A DNA stretch of 64,000 nt from Synechococcus elongatus PCC 11801 (GTDB lineage: Bacteria > Cyanobacteriota > Cyanobacteriia > Synechococcales > Synechococcaceae): assembly GCF_003846445.2 (NCBI RefSeq), contig NZ_CP030139.2:2469501-2533500 (forward strand), given 5' to 3'. Shown piece by piece: positions 10,342 through 19,597 of the stretch (positions are counted from its first letter, which is position 1; each line of letters begins with the position of its first letter). The notes beneath the pieces are model-generated. The model searched no databases and had not been told where the DNA came from. It saw nothing but the letters and a program-made list of their open reading frames with translations. A program made the position numbers and the translations under genes.

Positions 10342-11069
10342 GGCCGCTTCAGATTATCGAGACCGGCCGTCACCTTCGCAGATTGAATACGATCGCCCTG
10401 TTTGATGCGATCGACCACGCTCATATCGCTGCGAACATAGCCAAAGACGGCGTAGTTGCCATCCAAAAAGCCCAAGTCCGACAGTGCAATGTAGAACTGG
10501 CTAGAAGCAGAGTCAGGGAACGAAGAACGTGCCATTGCGACTGCCCCGCGTTGGTGCCGCAATTTTGGCGGCTGACTCACACCAGCTTGCTCTAAGGGGC
10601 GGCTGTAGACCGGCTGACTGGCTCCCTCTGGCGTAATTTCCAAGGGCAGATAGCGTAGCTGCTTCGTGTTGGGATCTTGGTAGGAGCCAGTGCCGAGTTG
10701 TTGAGCAGGCACTTTAGGATCCTTGCTCTGCGGATCCCCACCCTGCACCACAAAGGGCTGGGGTTCCTTCACAACCCGGTGGAAGCTGGTACCGTCGTAA
10801 ACCCCTTTTGAGACCAAATCAACGAAATTGCCGGCGGTCAATGGCGCATCTGCACCCAGCACATCAATCTCAATCGGCTGATTATTGACGGTTAGGACAA
10901 CGGTGGCGCTGCCCTCAAGCCGAGGAATATCAGGGTACAGTCGGGCGACATCGCTGGGGTTGGCATTTGCTGCTGATAGAGACGTGCTGGTGCTGCTACA
11001 GGCTGTCAGTCCCCAAGCGACAAGGGCAATAAGGAACCCTTGTGTTGCAATGCGGAACAGCGATCGCAT
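10338..11069 (-). CDS. Cyclophilin-type peptidyl-prolyl isomerase lipoprotein
   Basis: A 243-residue exported prolyl isomerase. The signal peptide ends in a lipobox (GLTAC, then Ser/Thr-rich spacer), predicting a lipid anchor at the thylakoid-lumen or periplasmic face. The cyclophilin core shows [37 protein letters not shown] and SSQFYIAL, covering the usual catalytic region. It starts 1 nt after the ycf4 stop, with GGAGG inside the ycf4 end, and its own stop overlaps the cruP start. A role in folding luminal or periplasmic proteins of the photosynthetic apparatus is inferred from this operon. Confidence 0.9.
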   Translation of the reverse strand: MRSLFRIATQGFLIALVAWGLTACSSTSTSLSAANANPSDVARLYPDIPRLEGSATVVLTVNNQPIEIDVLGADAPLTAGNFVDLVSKGVYDGTSFHRVVKEPQPFVVQGGDPQSKDPKVPAQQLGTGSYQDPNTKQLRYLPLEITPEGASQPVYSRPLEQAGVSQPPKLRHQRGAVAMARSSFPDSASSQFYIALSDLGFLDGNYAVFGYVRSDMSVVDRIKQGDRIQSAKVTAGLDNLKRP

Positions 11070-11070
11070 C

Positions 11071-11637
11071 CTAGAGACCCTCCAAGGGCACGGCCAAGAA
11101 ACGGGCGAGCTCAGCGCCCTGAGATTCCAGCTCTGCCAAAGGCAACGGCTGACCCACCCGAGTCAGCGGCACGTCACCTCGGCCCTTGACCTTGAGGTAA
11201 AGCGCTCGCTTGGGATTAAGGCCTTCTTTGATGTCGACTCGGACCGCTTGGATGTCGCTGAGGGGATAGGTGATCTCCACGCGGCGATTCTTGCCGGGAA
11301 AGCCCCAGCGAAAAATCGTAGCTTTTTGGCTGGCGCGATCGAAGGCGTTGTAGCCCCCGCCAACATCGAGGCTAATCACAAACCAGAGGTAGCTGGCCAA
11401 CAGAATTGCTGCGATGCCGTAAAGACCCATCACCAAGCCTTGGGGCAAGAAAGCCAAACGAGTGGGCTCGGAGAAGGGCAGCAGATTGACCTGTAAGTAG
11501 CTGGACAGCCCTGCCAGCAAAAAACCGACGCCCCCGATCGATACTGCGATCGCCCAAAAGTAGTTGCTGGGGCGGCGAGAACCCAAAATGGGCTGCCGCA
11601 AGGAATCAGTCTCGACAGTCGCTGCGGGGCTCGGCAT
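11071..11637 (-). CDS. ycf4: Photosystem I assembly protein Ycf4
   Basis: Ycf4 is a thylakoid membrane scaffold for PSI assembly. The protein is 188 residues, normal for the family, with two transmembrane helices ([20 protein letters not shown] and [19 protein letters not shown]) and a hydrophilic C-terminal domain including [18 protein letters not shown]. It is the first gene of the minus-strand operon with the cyclophilin lipoprotein and cruP, and diverges from psbD, sharing a 224-bp intergenic region. Confidence 0.93.
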   Translation of the reverse strand: MPSPAATVETDSLRQPILGSRRPSNYFWAIAVSIGGVGFLLAGLSSYLQVNLLPFSEPTRLAFLPQGLVMGLYGIAAILLASYLWFVISLDVGGGYNAFDRASQKATIFRWGFPGKNRRVEITYPLSDIQAVRVDIKEGLNPKRALYLKVKGRGDVPLTRVGQPLPLAELESQGAELARFLAVPLEGL

Positions 11638-11775
11638 AGGGCGGTGATGTTGGGTCTACAAGTGCTGGTGACGATCTTAGGCCGAGCTGGGCTGAGAGAG
11701 GCAGTTTGTTCGGTATCGATAAGTAAATTTGCTCAAAGGCTTGCTGTCAAAGCTCTCTGAGCAATTCGTGTCGGA

Positions 11776-11803
11776 TTGTAAAAATCCTTGGAGCCGATAT
11801 CAT
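11776..11803 (+). promoter_or_regulatory. Possible psbD promoter
   Basis: TTGTAA and TATCAT hexamers separated by 16 nt lie about 58 nt upstream of the psbD ATG. The hexamers fit a sigma-70 promoter, and a leader of about 50 nt would be reasonable for a light-regulated psb gene. No mapping data were available. Confidence 0.4.
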
Positions 11804-11861
11804 GGTGTGGACAACTTGCTGAAACGTTCTGATTTCAGTACGGCAAGAGGTTTTAGATCCA

Positions 11862-12920
11862 ATGACGATTGCAGTAGGGCGAGCGCCAGCGGAGCGGGGA
11901 TGGTTTGACGTCCTCGACGACTGGCTGAAGCGCGACCGATTTGTATTTGTGGGTTGGTCTGGTTTGCTGCTGTTTCCCTGTGCGTACATGGCACTGGGCG
12001 GCTGGCTGACTGGGACGACCTTTGTGACGTCGTGGTACACCCACGGCATTGCGTCTTCGTACTTGGAAGGCGGCAACTTTTTGACCGTGGCGGTCAGCAC
12101 GCCAGCGGATGCATTTGGTCATTCGTTGATGCTGCTGTGGGGCCCCGAGGCACAAGGGAACTTCGTGCGTTGGTGCCAACTGGGCGGTTTGTGGAACTTC
12201 GTAGCACTGCACGGCGCCTTCGGTTTGATTGGCTTCATGCTGCGTCAATTTGAGATTGCGCGCTTGGTGGGCGTCCGTCCGTACAACGCGATCGCCTTCT
12301 CGGGTCCGATCGCGGTGTTCGTGTCCGTGTTTTTGATGTACCCATTGGGGCAATCGAGCTGGTTCTTCGCACCGAGCTTCGGCGTGGCAGCGATTTTCCG
12401 GTTCTTGTTGTTCCTGCAAGGGTTCCACAACTGGACCTTGAACCCATTCCACATGATGGGCGTGGCGGGCATTTTGGGTGGAGCACTGCTGTGTGCCATT
12501 CACGGTGCGACGGTGGAAAACACTTTGTTCGAAGACTCCGAGCAATCGAACACCTTCCGAGCGTTTGAGCCGACGCAGGCTGAAGAGACGTACTCGATGG
12601 TGACGGCGAACCGTTTTTGGAGCCAGATTTTCGGGATTGCGTTTTCGAACAAGCGCTGGCTGCACTTCTTCATGTTGTTCGTGCCAGTGACGGGCTTGTG
12701 GATGAGCTCGATTGGGATTGTTGGTTTGGCATTGAACCTGCGGGCATATGATTTTGTGTCGCAGGAGCTGCGTGCAGCCGAGGATCCGGAGTTTGAGACG
12801 TTCTACACGAAGAACATCTTGTTGAACGAAGGGATTCGGGCCTGGATGGCACCGCAAGACCAACCGCACGAAAAATTCGTCTTCCCCGAAGAGGTTCTGC
12901 CCCGTGGTAACGCTCTCTAG
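11862..12920 (+). CDS. psbD: Photosystem II reaction centre protein D2
   Basis: D2 forms the PSII reaction-centre heterodimer with D1 and carries QA, chlorophylls and the non-haem iron. It is 352 residues with five transmembrane helices, starting MTIAVGRAP and containing conserved blocks such as [33 protein letters not shown] and [16 protein letters not shown]. This copy overlaps psbC, so it corresponds to the psbDI copy of S. elongatus rather than the monocistronic psbDII. An AGAGG element lies about 12 nt before the ATG. Confidence 0.98.
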   Translation: MTIAVGRAPAERGWFDVLDDWLKRDRFVFVGWSGLLLFPCAYMALGGWLTGTTFVTSWYTHGIASSYLEGGNFLTVAVSTPADAFGHSLMLLWGPEAQGNFVRWCQLGGLWNFVALHGAFGLIGFMLRQFEIARLVGVRPYNAIAFSGPIAVFVSVFLMYPLGQSSWFFAPSFGVAAIFRFLLFLQGFHNWTLNPFHMMGVAGILGGALLCAIHGATVENTLFEDSEQSNTFRAFEPTQAEETYSMVTANRFWSQIFGIAFSNKRWLHFFMLFVPVTGLWMSSIGIVGLALNLRAYDFVSQELRAAEDPEFETFYTKNILLNEGIRAWMAPQDQPHEKFVFPEEVLPRGNAL

Positions 12921-14289
12921 TCCTTCCGCGATCGCTGGCGGCCGGGATATTGACTCCACCGGTTACGCCTGGTGGTCCGGCAACGCTCGTTTGATCAACC
13001 TGTCCGGTAAGCTACTGGGTGCTCACGTCGCCCATGCTGGCTTGATCGTGTTCTGGGCCGGTGCGATGACGCTGTTTGAAGTCGCGCACTTCGTCCCTGA
13101 AAAACCGATGTATGAGCAAGGCATCATCCTGCTCTCGCACTTGGCAACTCTCGGCTGGGGCGTTGGCCCGGGCGGTGAAGTTGTCGATACCTTCCCCTAC
13201 TTTGTGGTTGGGGTGCTCCACCTGATTTCTTCGGCGGTTCTGGGCTTGGGTGGTGTCTACCACGCCCTGCGCGGCCCTGAGTCGCTGGAAGAGTACAGCA
13301 CCTTCTTCAGCCAAGACTGGAAAGACAAGAATCAGATGACCAACATCATTGGTTATCACCTGATTCTGTTGGGTCTGGGTGCCTTCCTCTTGGTCTTCAA
13401 GGCCATGTTCTTTGGTGGCATCTACGACACCTGGGCACCGGGCGGTGGTGATGTCCGCGTCATCTCCAACCCCACGCTCAACCCTGCCGTCATCTTTGGC
13501 TATCTGCTGAAATCGCCCTTTGGTGGCGACGGCTGGATCGTCAGCGTTGACAACTTGGAAGACGTGATCGGCGGCCACATCTGGATCGGCCTGATCTGCA
13601 TCTCCGGCGGCATCTGGCACATCCTGACCAAACCCTTTGGCTGGGTGCGTCGTGCCTTCATCTGGAACGGTGAAGCTTACCTGTCCTACAGCTTGGGTGC
13701 TCTGTCGTTGATGGGCTTCATTGCCTCGACGATGGTTTGGTACAACAACACCGTTTACCCTTCGGAATTCTTCGGCCCGACCGCTGCTGAAGCGTCTCAG
13801 TCGCAAGCGTTTACCTTCTTGGTGCGTGACCAACGTCTGGGTGCCAACATCGGTTCGGCTCAAGGCCCGACCGGTCTGGGTAAATACCTGATGCGCTCGC
13901 CGACCGGTGAGATCATCTTTGGTGGTGAGACCATGCGTTTCTGGGACTTCCGTGGTCCTTGGCTGGAGCCCCTGCGTGGCCCCAACGGTCTTGACCTCGA
14001 CAAGTTGACCAACGACATCCAACCTTGGCAAGCTCGCCGTGCAGCTGAGTACATGACTCACGCACCGCTGGGCTCGCTGAACTCGGTGGGTGGTGTGGCA
14101 ACGGAAATCAACTCGGTGAACTTCGTGTCTCCCCGTGCTTGGTTGGCTACCAGCCACTTCGTTCTGGCCTTCTTCTTCCTAGTTGGTCACCTTTGGCATG
14201 CAGGCCGTGCGCGTGCTGCTGCGGCTGGCTTCGAGAAAGGTATCGATCGCGCCACCGAGCCTGTTTTGGCGATGAAAGATCTCGACTAA
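12904..14289 (+). CDS. psbC: Photosystem II CP43 antenna protein
   Basis: CP43 binds antenna chlorophylls and a ligand to the oxygen-evolving cluster. It is 461 residues with six transmembrane helices and the large luminal loop; the loop motif [14 protein letters not shown] includes the Glu/Arg region that contacts the manganese cluster. The start is GTG at 12904, inside the psbD 3' end with a 17-nt overlap in another frame, as is typical of psbD-psbC. The reading frame has ATG codons only well inside the conserved protein. Confidence 0.98.
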   Translation: MVTLSSPSAIAGGRDIDSTGYAWWSGNARLINLSGKLLGAHVAHAGLIVFWAGAMTLFEVAHFVPEKPMYEQGIILLSHLATLGWGVGPGGEVVDTFPYFVVGVLHLISSAVLGLGGVYHALRGPESLEEYSTFFSQDWKDKNQMTNIIGYHLILLGLGAFLLVFKAMFFGGIYDTWAPGGGDVRVISNPTLNPAVIFGYLLKSPFGGDGWIVSVDNLEDVIGGHIWIGLICISGGIWHILTKPFGWVRRAFIWNGEAYLSYSLGALSLMGFIASTMVWYNNTVYPSEFFGPTAAEASQSQAFTFLVRDQRLGANIGSAQGPTGLGKYLMRSPTGEIIFGGETMRFWDFRGPWLEPLRGPNGLDLDKLTNDIQPWQARRAAEYMTHAPLGSLNSVGGVATEINSVNFVSPRAWLATSHFVLAFFFLVGHLWHAGRARAAAAGFEKGIDRATEPVLAMKDLD

Positions 14290-14326
14290 TTCCTAACTTG
14301 GGAATTCAGGTCTGATCTGTAAAAAG

Positions 14327-14350
14327 CCCTTGCTTCGGCAGGGGTTTTTT
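14327..14350 (+). terminator. Terminator of psbD-psbC
   Basis: A hairpin with a 7-bp arm and TTCG loop (GCCCTTGC-ttcg-GCAGGGG, one G-U pair) is followed directly by TTTTTT at 14345-14350. It lies about 40 nt after the psbC stop. Confidence 0.88.
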
Positions 14351-14564
14351 CATGTTTTGAATGGTGGAGATGGGATGAGTCTTTCGTCCTGACCGATGCC
14401 AAGCTGCAGCCTGGAATTGGCTGAGGAAGAGGTTGACGTCGAGCCAAACTGCTGGCTTAAGCTTTTGGGGACAGTATTTGAGCCCTCGCTAAATCCGCAG
14501 TCGATCGCAGTCTGTGGCCGCGATCGGGCTTGAATCAAAGTTTTACTGTGCAAGATCGACCCAT

Positions 14565-14590
14565 CAAAAAAGCGGCTACGAGAGCCGCTG
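14565..14590 (-). terminator. Terminator of the DUF1815 gene
   Basis: On the minus strand AGCGGCT-ctcgt-AGCCGCT (7-bp perfect stem) is followed by TTTTTT (14571-14566). It lies about 55 nt downstream of the DUF1815 stop codon. Confidence 0.85.
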
Positions 14591-14644
14591 CTGGGAAGGA
14601 GAGAAGAAGAAAGAAGTCAGTTGGCCATCAATCGCAGGGACGCT

Positions 14645-14986
14645 TTAAACTTTGAGGGTGCGAATCTGGCAGTTTTGAGGCGAAACTTGCTGCTTGATTA
14701 GGTTGGCTAATTCTTGGAGTTGACTGATCGCCTCAGCACCTTCTAGCTTCATTAGCTCGCGATCGTCGCGCATTTCTGTCCAAGTGATGCCGTAGTCGGA
14801 GACCAGAAAACGAATCAAGTGGTCATTTCCCAAGCTGACCATGAAAGAGGCGCTATTCATCTGCCCACCACAGGTGTAGCAGGAGGCAAGATAGCCCTGA
14901 TTCTCGAGTGCCGTTGCCAGAGCTTGTAGGCTCATGACAAGGTCTTTGACAAAGTATCGATGTTGTTCTGCAAGCCGTATGAACAC
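14645..14986 (-). CDS. DUF1815 family protein
   Basis: A 113-residue soluble protein of a family that I know as restricted to cyanobacteria and of unknown function. Features are a helical N-terminus (MFIRLAEQHRYFVKDLVMSL), two cysteines close together (SCYTCGGQ, suggesting a metal or redox pair) and FLVSDYGITWTEMRDDREL. The start is GTG with AGGAG about 8 nt upstream. It is monocistronic with its own terminator. Confidence 0.85.
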   Translation of the reverse strand: MFIRLAEQHRYFVKDLVMSLQALATALENQGYLASCYTCGGQMNSASFMVSLGNDHLIRFLVSDYGITWTEMRDDRELMKLEGAEAISQLQELANLIKQQVSPQNCQIRTLKV

Positions 14987-15153
14987 GATCGTTCTCCTGG
15001 GCTATTCATAATTTTACACTTTCTTAAGATTGATAGTGACCCTCTCAAGTTGGACTTGGTTTAGCGCGATCCCCATGTCTTGTCAACACTGCTAGCGGTC
15101 GCTGGCAGTTTGCTCAGTATTCCCGCGATCGCGGCTGAGCATTCAGGCTCCTG

Positions 15154-15366
15154 CTAATCTGCCAGTTGCCACCAGCCCAAAGCTGGCCCAATCAAACGCA
15201 CGGTGAGCCAGATCACAACAAGGGCGCCAATGCCGATCCAAGCTCCTTTTGTGGTGAGCGCAATAAACTGCTCGGACTGCTGTTTGGTAATGGGCAAGCC
15301 AGGAATCAGCGGTTGGTTGGCCTTGGTGTTGGCATCGCTATTTTGACGGCGCTTAGCTTCTCCCAC
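15154..15366 (-). CDS. DUF2839 small membrane protein
   Basis: A 70-residue protein with the family N-terminus MGEAKRR, a polar segment ending in GLPITKQQSEQF, and one transmembrane helix (AWIGIGALVVIWLTVRLIG) followed by GWWQ. The family is cyanobacterial and has no known function. The start is GTG. It stands about 140 nt beyond the 3' end of the DinG-like gene on the same strand. Confidence 0.85.
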   Translation of the reverse strand: MGEAKRRQNSDANTKANQPLIPGLPITKQQSEQFIALTTKGAWIGIGALVVIWLTVRLIGPALGWWQLAD

Positions 15367-15508
15367 GATTGTTCTCTAGCTGCAAAACGTCTTGCTGCCG
15401 ATCATCGCATGCTCAGGTTTTCCCTTCATTCCGCAATCAGGGCAAGCGAACCTTCATGGTTTGAATGGGTAAGCAACCGCCAATCAGAACTCTCGGTTGG
15501 CCGACAAG

Positions 15509-17014
15509 CTAATTGTTGGACTCTTCCTGAGCGGCCCAAGCATTAGCTGGATCCTCGAGGCTGAGTTGTGGCAGTCGTTCACTGGGCGCGATCGCCTCTA
15601 GAAATGCTTGGCCATAGCTGCGGCGTTGGAGGCGACCGTCGTAGACAGCAAGTAGCCCACCGGTTTTGCGCAGCGGTGCGATCGCTTGTTGCAGTCTGGC
15701 AAGGGCGTCGGGGAGCAGAAAGTCTCGAAACCAATCCCAGCGTTGCTGTTGATAAAACTCGATCCGAGCGGCGGTCAGAGGCTGTTCGGCGCTGGCAAAG
15801 GGGAGCGAGGCGATCGCGATCGCGGCAGGCGTGGGGTGATGGGGCTGCTGTTCCAGCCATGTCGCCATGCTGCAGAGCCGGATGGCGTTGTCTGGGTGCT
15901 GGGCGCTTGCACCCACTTGGACCCGACTGCCCCATTCTGCTGCTAAAGCACTAGCCACCTGCTGGAGCAGAGGCTGATCGTCAACGATGAGCACAATTGA
16001 ACGATTGCTCAGCCAGAGCAGCAGCGATCGCAGCTCATGGAGGAGGGCTCTCTGAAAATGAGGGGTGTTGGGCAGGACAGCTTGGCGGGGTAGGAACAGT
16101 CGCAGCCCTGGGGCATGGCGATCGCCTGCAAATTGAGCAGTGGTTGGGGTCGGTAGACCCAGCCGATTACTCCAAACGGGAGCAGCACTGTTGGAATCGA
16201 GGGCTTCGCCTGCCAAGAGAAGTGGGCGATCGCGCCAGAGTGGGGCGGCCAGCTCTGCCACCGCTAGCGGCTGTCGACGAAGCTGAAACTGCCCTGTTTC
16301 GCGAACGAGGTGTGCAACTTCGACGGCTGGCGTTGGGACCTGCAGCCAGCGCTGCCAAGCTATGGGTAGATTGGTCTGTGATCGCAACCATGTCACCAGC
16401 GGCAATAAATCTTCAGCCTCCAGCCGATAGTGCTGCGTGGGATTGACGGGGCGTTGAAATAACTGAAAGGTCAACCGCGCTTGCCAGTCCTGCAGCTGGG
16501 CCTGAGCAGCGGGGTAGCAGCAGCGCAAAACATTCCAGTCATGAGGGGTAATTACTGCACTTGCAGCGTTGATGAGTTGTGCTTCCAAGTCCTCGGCAGC
16601 AACGATGGCGAGCGGCCAGTGGGGATAGTGGGTCTGGACGGTTTGCCAATGCTCAACGTCGGTCAGCCAAATTCCTTGAAAGTCTTGGCTGGGTAACTGA
16701 TCGGCAGTCAGCAACGGTTTTTGGAGGTCGAAGTGATGCTGCAGCAGTGGCAACTCGCGATGGAGCAAGCGATCGCCCAGGAGGGAATCGGCGAGGATCA
16801 CTACGGGGCCTTGCCAGAGCAGGAGCGGCAAGAGTAGACCGCGCAGATAGAGGCGATCGCCCCCGCTGGCTGGGAGTTGTAGCAAGGTGGGTTGCTGCAG
16901 GCGCAGCGAACGAGCAGCGAGGCGTGCCACGCTGAGATGATGCGGCCAGGCATTCTCGGGGGTTTGCTCCCGCAGCCAGCGGCGCAGCAGTTGGTGAACT
17001 TCGACCTCAAACAT
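15509..17014 (-). CDS. DinG/XPD-like protein with degenerate helicase motifs
   Basis: A 501-residue protein whose last third resembles the C-terminal helicase domain of DinG: ASLPFASAEQPLTAARIEF, WDWFRDFLLPDALARLQQA and VYDGRLQRRSYG. The usual ATPase signatures are missing. The place of Walker A reads LPASGGDRLYLRG with no GKT, no DEAH box is visible, and motif VI reads APLRKTGG rather than GRxIR. It is likely an inactive helicase-fold protein with a DNA-related role that I cannot define. It diverges from tyrA, with about 57 nt between starts. Confidence 0.65.
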   Translation of the reverse strand: MFEVEVHQLLRRWLREQTPENAWPHHLSVARLAARSLRLQQPTLLQLPASGGDRLYLRGLLLPLLLWQGPVVILADSLLGDRLLHRELPLLQHHFDLQKPLLTADQLPSQDFQGIWLTDVEHWQTVQTHYPHWPLAIVAAEDLEAQLINAASAVITPHDWNVLRCCYPAAQAQLQDWQARLTFQLFQRPVNPTQHYRLEAEDLLPLVTWLRSQTNLPIAWQRWLQVPTPAVEVAHLVRETGQFQLRRQPLAVAELAAPLWRDRPLLLAGEALDSNSAAPVWSNRLGLPTPTTAQFAGDRHAPGLRLFLPRQAVLPNTPHFQRALLHELRSLLLWLSNRSIVLIVDDQPLLQQVASALAAEWGSRVQVGASAQHPDNAIRLCSMATWLEQQPHHPTPAAIAIASLPFASAEQPLTAARIEFYQQQRWDWFRDFLLPDALARLQQAIAPLRKTGGLLAVYDGRLQRRSYGQAFLEAIAPSERLPQLSLEDPANAWAAQEESNN

Positions 17015-17071
17015 TGGCTCATCCTAGCGGCCTTACGGTCGGTAGGATCAACAGCAGTGGCAAGAGACGTT

Positions 17072-17908
17072 ATGCGCATCGGCATTGTTGGACTGGGCTT
17101 GATTGGCGGCTCACTGGGCTTTGATTGGCGCGATCGCGGCCACACTGTGTTGGGCTATAGTCGCCGTCCTGAAACCTGTGAGCGGGCGATCGCCCGAGGC
17201 GTGGTGGATACCGCCAGTTCTGATCCGACCGTCTTGCAGGATGCGGAGGTCATTGTCCTGGCCACGCCGCTAGGCGCGCTGGAAACGACTGTGCAGGAAT
17301 TGCGCAGCTACTGGCAGCCTGATGCGATCGTCACCGATGTTGGCTCGGTCAAGCAGCCGATTGTCAGTGCCCTGGAGCCACTGTGGCCCCGCTTTGTTGG
17401 GGGACATCCGATGGCGGGCACCTCTGAAAACGGAATTGAAGCAGCCCTGCGAGGACTCTTCCACGATCGCCCCTACGTGTTGACGCCCACAGATCAAACC
17501 GATCCTGAAGCGATCGCAGTGGTTGAGCTGTTGGCGCAGGAGCTTGGGTCTGTGGTGCTGCGCTGCGATCCGGTCAGCCACGATCGCGCAGTCGCTGCCA
17601 TTTCCCATTTGCCAGTCTTTGTCAGTGCCAGTCTGATTCAGACCTGTCTGCAGGAGCCAGATCCAGATGTACAAACCTTGGCAGCGACCTTGGCCAGCTC
17701 TGGCTTCCGCGATACCAGTCGCGTTGGTGGTGGCAATCCCGAGCTAGGCGCAATGATGGCGCGCTTTAATCGAGTGGCATTGCTGGAGCAGATCGATCGC
17801 TATCAGACTCAGCTAGAACGGTTGAAAACGGCGATCGCTGCTGCCGATGACGCTGCGATCGCGGCTATCCTGCAGCAAAATCAGGAAGTGCGGCCGCGCT
17901 ATCTTTAG
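17072..17908 (+). CDS. tyrA: Arogenate/prephenate dehydrogenase TyrA
   Basis: Catalyses the NAD(P)-dependent oxidative decarboxylation leading to tyrosine; characterised cyanobacterial enzymes are NADP-specific arogenate dehydrogenases. It is 278 residues. The Rossmann motif GIVGLGLIGGSLG begins at residue 4, and the catalytic-region motifs GGHPMAGTSENG and AISHLPVFVSASLI are present. The frame extends upstream to 16892 but MRIGIVGL at 17072 is the natural start. It is followed at about 30 nt by a membrane protein gene on the same strand. Confidence 0.93.
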   Translation: MRIGIVGLGLIGGSLGFDWRDRGHTVLGYSRRPETCERAIARGVVDTASSDPTVLQDAEVIVLATPLGALETTVQELRSYWQPDAIVTDVGSVKQPIVSALEPLWPRFVGGHPMAGTSENGIEAALRGLFHDRPYVLTPTDQTDPEAIAVVELLAQELGSVVLRCDPVSHDRAVAAISHLPVFVSASLIQTCLQEPDPDVQTLAATLASSGFRDTSRVGGGNPELGAMMARFNRVALLEQIDRYQTQLERLKTAIAAADDAAIAAILQQNQEVRPRYL

Positions 17909-17936
17909 GCCGATTGAGGCTGAATTCAAGCTTTCC

Positions 17937-19529
17937 ATGTCGAGTCAACCGACTGCCTCTCTCGAATCTTTGCAACAGGCTGAACGGCGCTGGCAGCGAC
18001 GGCTCAGTTTGGGGTTACTGGCGTTGGCTGCCGGTTCCCTCGCTCTCCTGTTGGTGCAACCGCGCAATGAACCCTGCGGCCGTTTCTGGGTCTGGTGGCT
18101 GGCACCCGTGGCGGAACGGCTCTACTGTGCGGGTCAACAGGCCCAACAAGGGCAACTGGCCAGTTTACAGCAAGCACTGTTTCTTGCTCAGACTATTCCG
18201 GCTTCGGACCCCCTCTACGACACGGCTCAGCGTTATATCGAGCAGTGGACTTGGCAGGCGATCGATCTGGCCAAAGTGCGTTTGGATGATGGCGATCTGG
18301 CCGGCGCGATCGCCATCCTGCAACAACTGCCAAAAGTGCCCTGTCGCGAACGTGATTGCGCCCAAACAGCTGTTAAGGAGCGGCTCGAACAGTGGCCTCG
18401 CCTCTGGGAAGAGGCTGAGCAGTTGGTGGCGGAAGCAGAAGCTGAACTGATGCAACTGCAGTGGGATCGGGCGGCAGCCCTTGCTTCTGGCTTATTAGCC
18501 AATGAAAGCTCCTACTGGAATACGCGACGCTATGAAGCGCTGAATCAACGCATTGTTGCTGTGCGATCGCCCCAAGGGCCTTTTCCCAAGGTGGCGCAGC
18601 AACTGGCCAAAGACGATTTGGACAGCCTGATTGTGGCAGTGCAACTGCTCCAATCCGTACCCCGCTCCAGCCCCGTGCGGGATGTGGCGGATGCCAACCT
18701 CAAACGAACGGGCGATCGCCTTTTAGATCTGGCGAAGACGGCGCTGGAACGACGGAACTTAGCGCCGGTTGAGCAGGTGGTAGCAGCGCTCCAAACTATC
18801 CCAGCCCTGCAGGCAACGGCGCAGGACTTGCAACAACTACAAGCTTGGCAAGTGCGAACTTGGAGTGGCGAGATTCCGGAACTGGCCAAGGTTGTCGCCG
18901 CTGCCGAGACCTATCCCCGCGATCGTCCGCTGGCTCGTTTGATTCAGCAGTACAGCAGTCGCTGGCAAACTGAAATTGAGGATTTGCGCCGTCTGGCTCA
19001 GGCAGAACGACTCGCTGCCAGTGGACGTATTGAAGACTTGCGCCAAGCTCTAGGGGTGGTTCGCCTTATTGCCGAGACCAATCCTCGATCGGCTCAGGTC
19101 AAACGCCTTCAACAGAGCTGGCAGGCTCGGATTGAGCAAAGCGAAGATCAGCCCACCCTACAAGCTGCCGATCGTCTTGCGGCTGAAGGAAAACTACTGG
19201 AAGCGATCGCAACTGCCCAGCGGATTTTTCCCGGTCGTGCTCTCTACACAGCCGCGCAGGCGCGAGTGCAGGATTGGCAACTTCAGATCGATGCCCAGGG
19301 CGATCGCGAATTGCTCGCACAAGCTCAAGCCTTTGCTGCAGCTCAGGATTGGGACAGCGCCATTCGCTTGGCGCAGCAAATTCCGCCAGGGCGTCCGCTC
19401 TACGGTGTGGCTCAAGCACAAATTCGGACATGGGAGCAGGCCAGACCGCCGCTGATTCTGCCAGACGAGCCAACGGCCCCTTCACGCTGGGAAACCCCGA
19501 CTGACCCAGCGATTCCTACCGGACGTTAA
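17937..19529 (+). CDS. Membrane-anchored helical-repeat protein, unknown
   Basis: A 530-residue protein with one transmembrane helix near residues 26-42 (LGLLALAAGSLALLLVQP) followed by a long, almost wholly alpha-helical soluble part rich in Ala, Gln, Leu and Arg. A repeating unit of about 35-40 residues recurs, for example AIATAQRIFPGRALYTAAQ and AIRLAQQIPPGRPLYGVAQ, a TPR-like pattern. The polypeptide is probably periplasmic or luminal beyond the helix. I do not recognise a function. The start chosen is the ATG giving MSSQPTAS; the frame is open further upstream into tyrA. A FecR-domain gene follows after about 70 nt. Confidence 0.8.
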   Translation: MSSQPTASLESLQQAERRWQRRLSLGLLALAAGSLALLLVQPRNEPCGRFWVWWLAPVAERLYCAGQQAQQGQLASLQQALFLAQTIPASDPLYDTAQRYIEQWTWQAIDLAKVRLDDGDLAGAIAILQQLPKVPCRERDCAQTAVKERLEQWPRLWEEAEQLVAEAEAELMQLQWDRAAALASGLLANESSYWNTRRYEALNQRIVAVRSPQGPFPKVAQQLAKDDLDSLIVAVQLLQSVPRSSPVRDVADANLKRTGDRLLDLAKTALERRNLAPVEQVVAALQTIPALQATAQDLQQLQAWQVRTWSGEIPELAKVVAAAETYPRDRPLARLIQQYSSRWQTEIEDLRRLAQAERLAASGRIEDLRQALGVVRLIAETNPRSAQVKRLQQSWQARIEQSEDQPTLQAADRLAAEGKLLEAIATAQRIFPGRALYTAAQARVQDWQLQIDAQGDRELLAQAQAFAAAQDWDSAIRLAQQIPPGRPLYGVAQAQIRTWEQARPPLILPDEPTAPSRWETPTDPAIPTGR

Positions 19530-19597
19530 GGGTTTGGGTCAGACGTTGCTAAAGCTGATGTAATAGGGGCAACGGCGACTGCAACTGAGAGGCAAAT

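Larger units (their letters stand above)
14290..14644. other. Gene-free stretch between psbC and the DUF1815 gene
   Basis: The 355-bp gap holds the psbC terminator at its left end and the minus-strand terminator of the DUF1815 gene at 14565-14590. Between them (about 14351-14564) only a short minus-strand frame without family features is present, and I see no supported gene or RNA. Confidence 0.6.

Noticed and set aside
11853-12959. 368-residue minus-strand frame antisense to psbD, and 381-residue one antisense to psbC
   Set aside because: The conserved PSII genes occupy the other strand throughout; the antisense proteins are His/Gln/Arg-rich with no domain features.
14350-14553. 67-residue minus-strand frame after psbC
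   Set aside because: It covers the psbC terminator end, has a low-complexity Ser-rich middle and no recognisable features.
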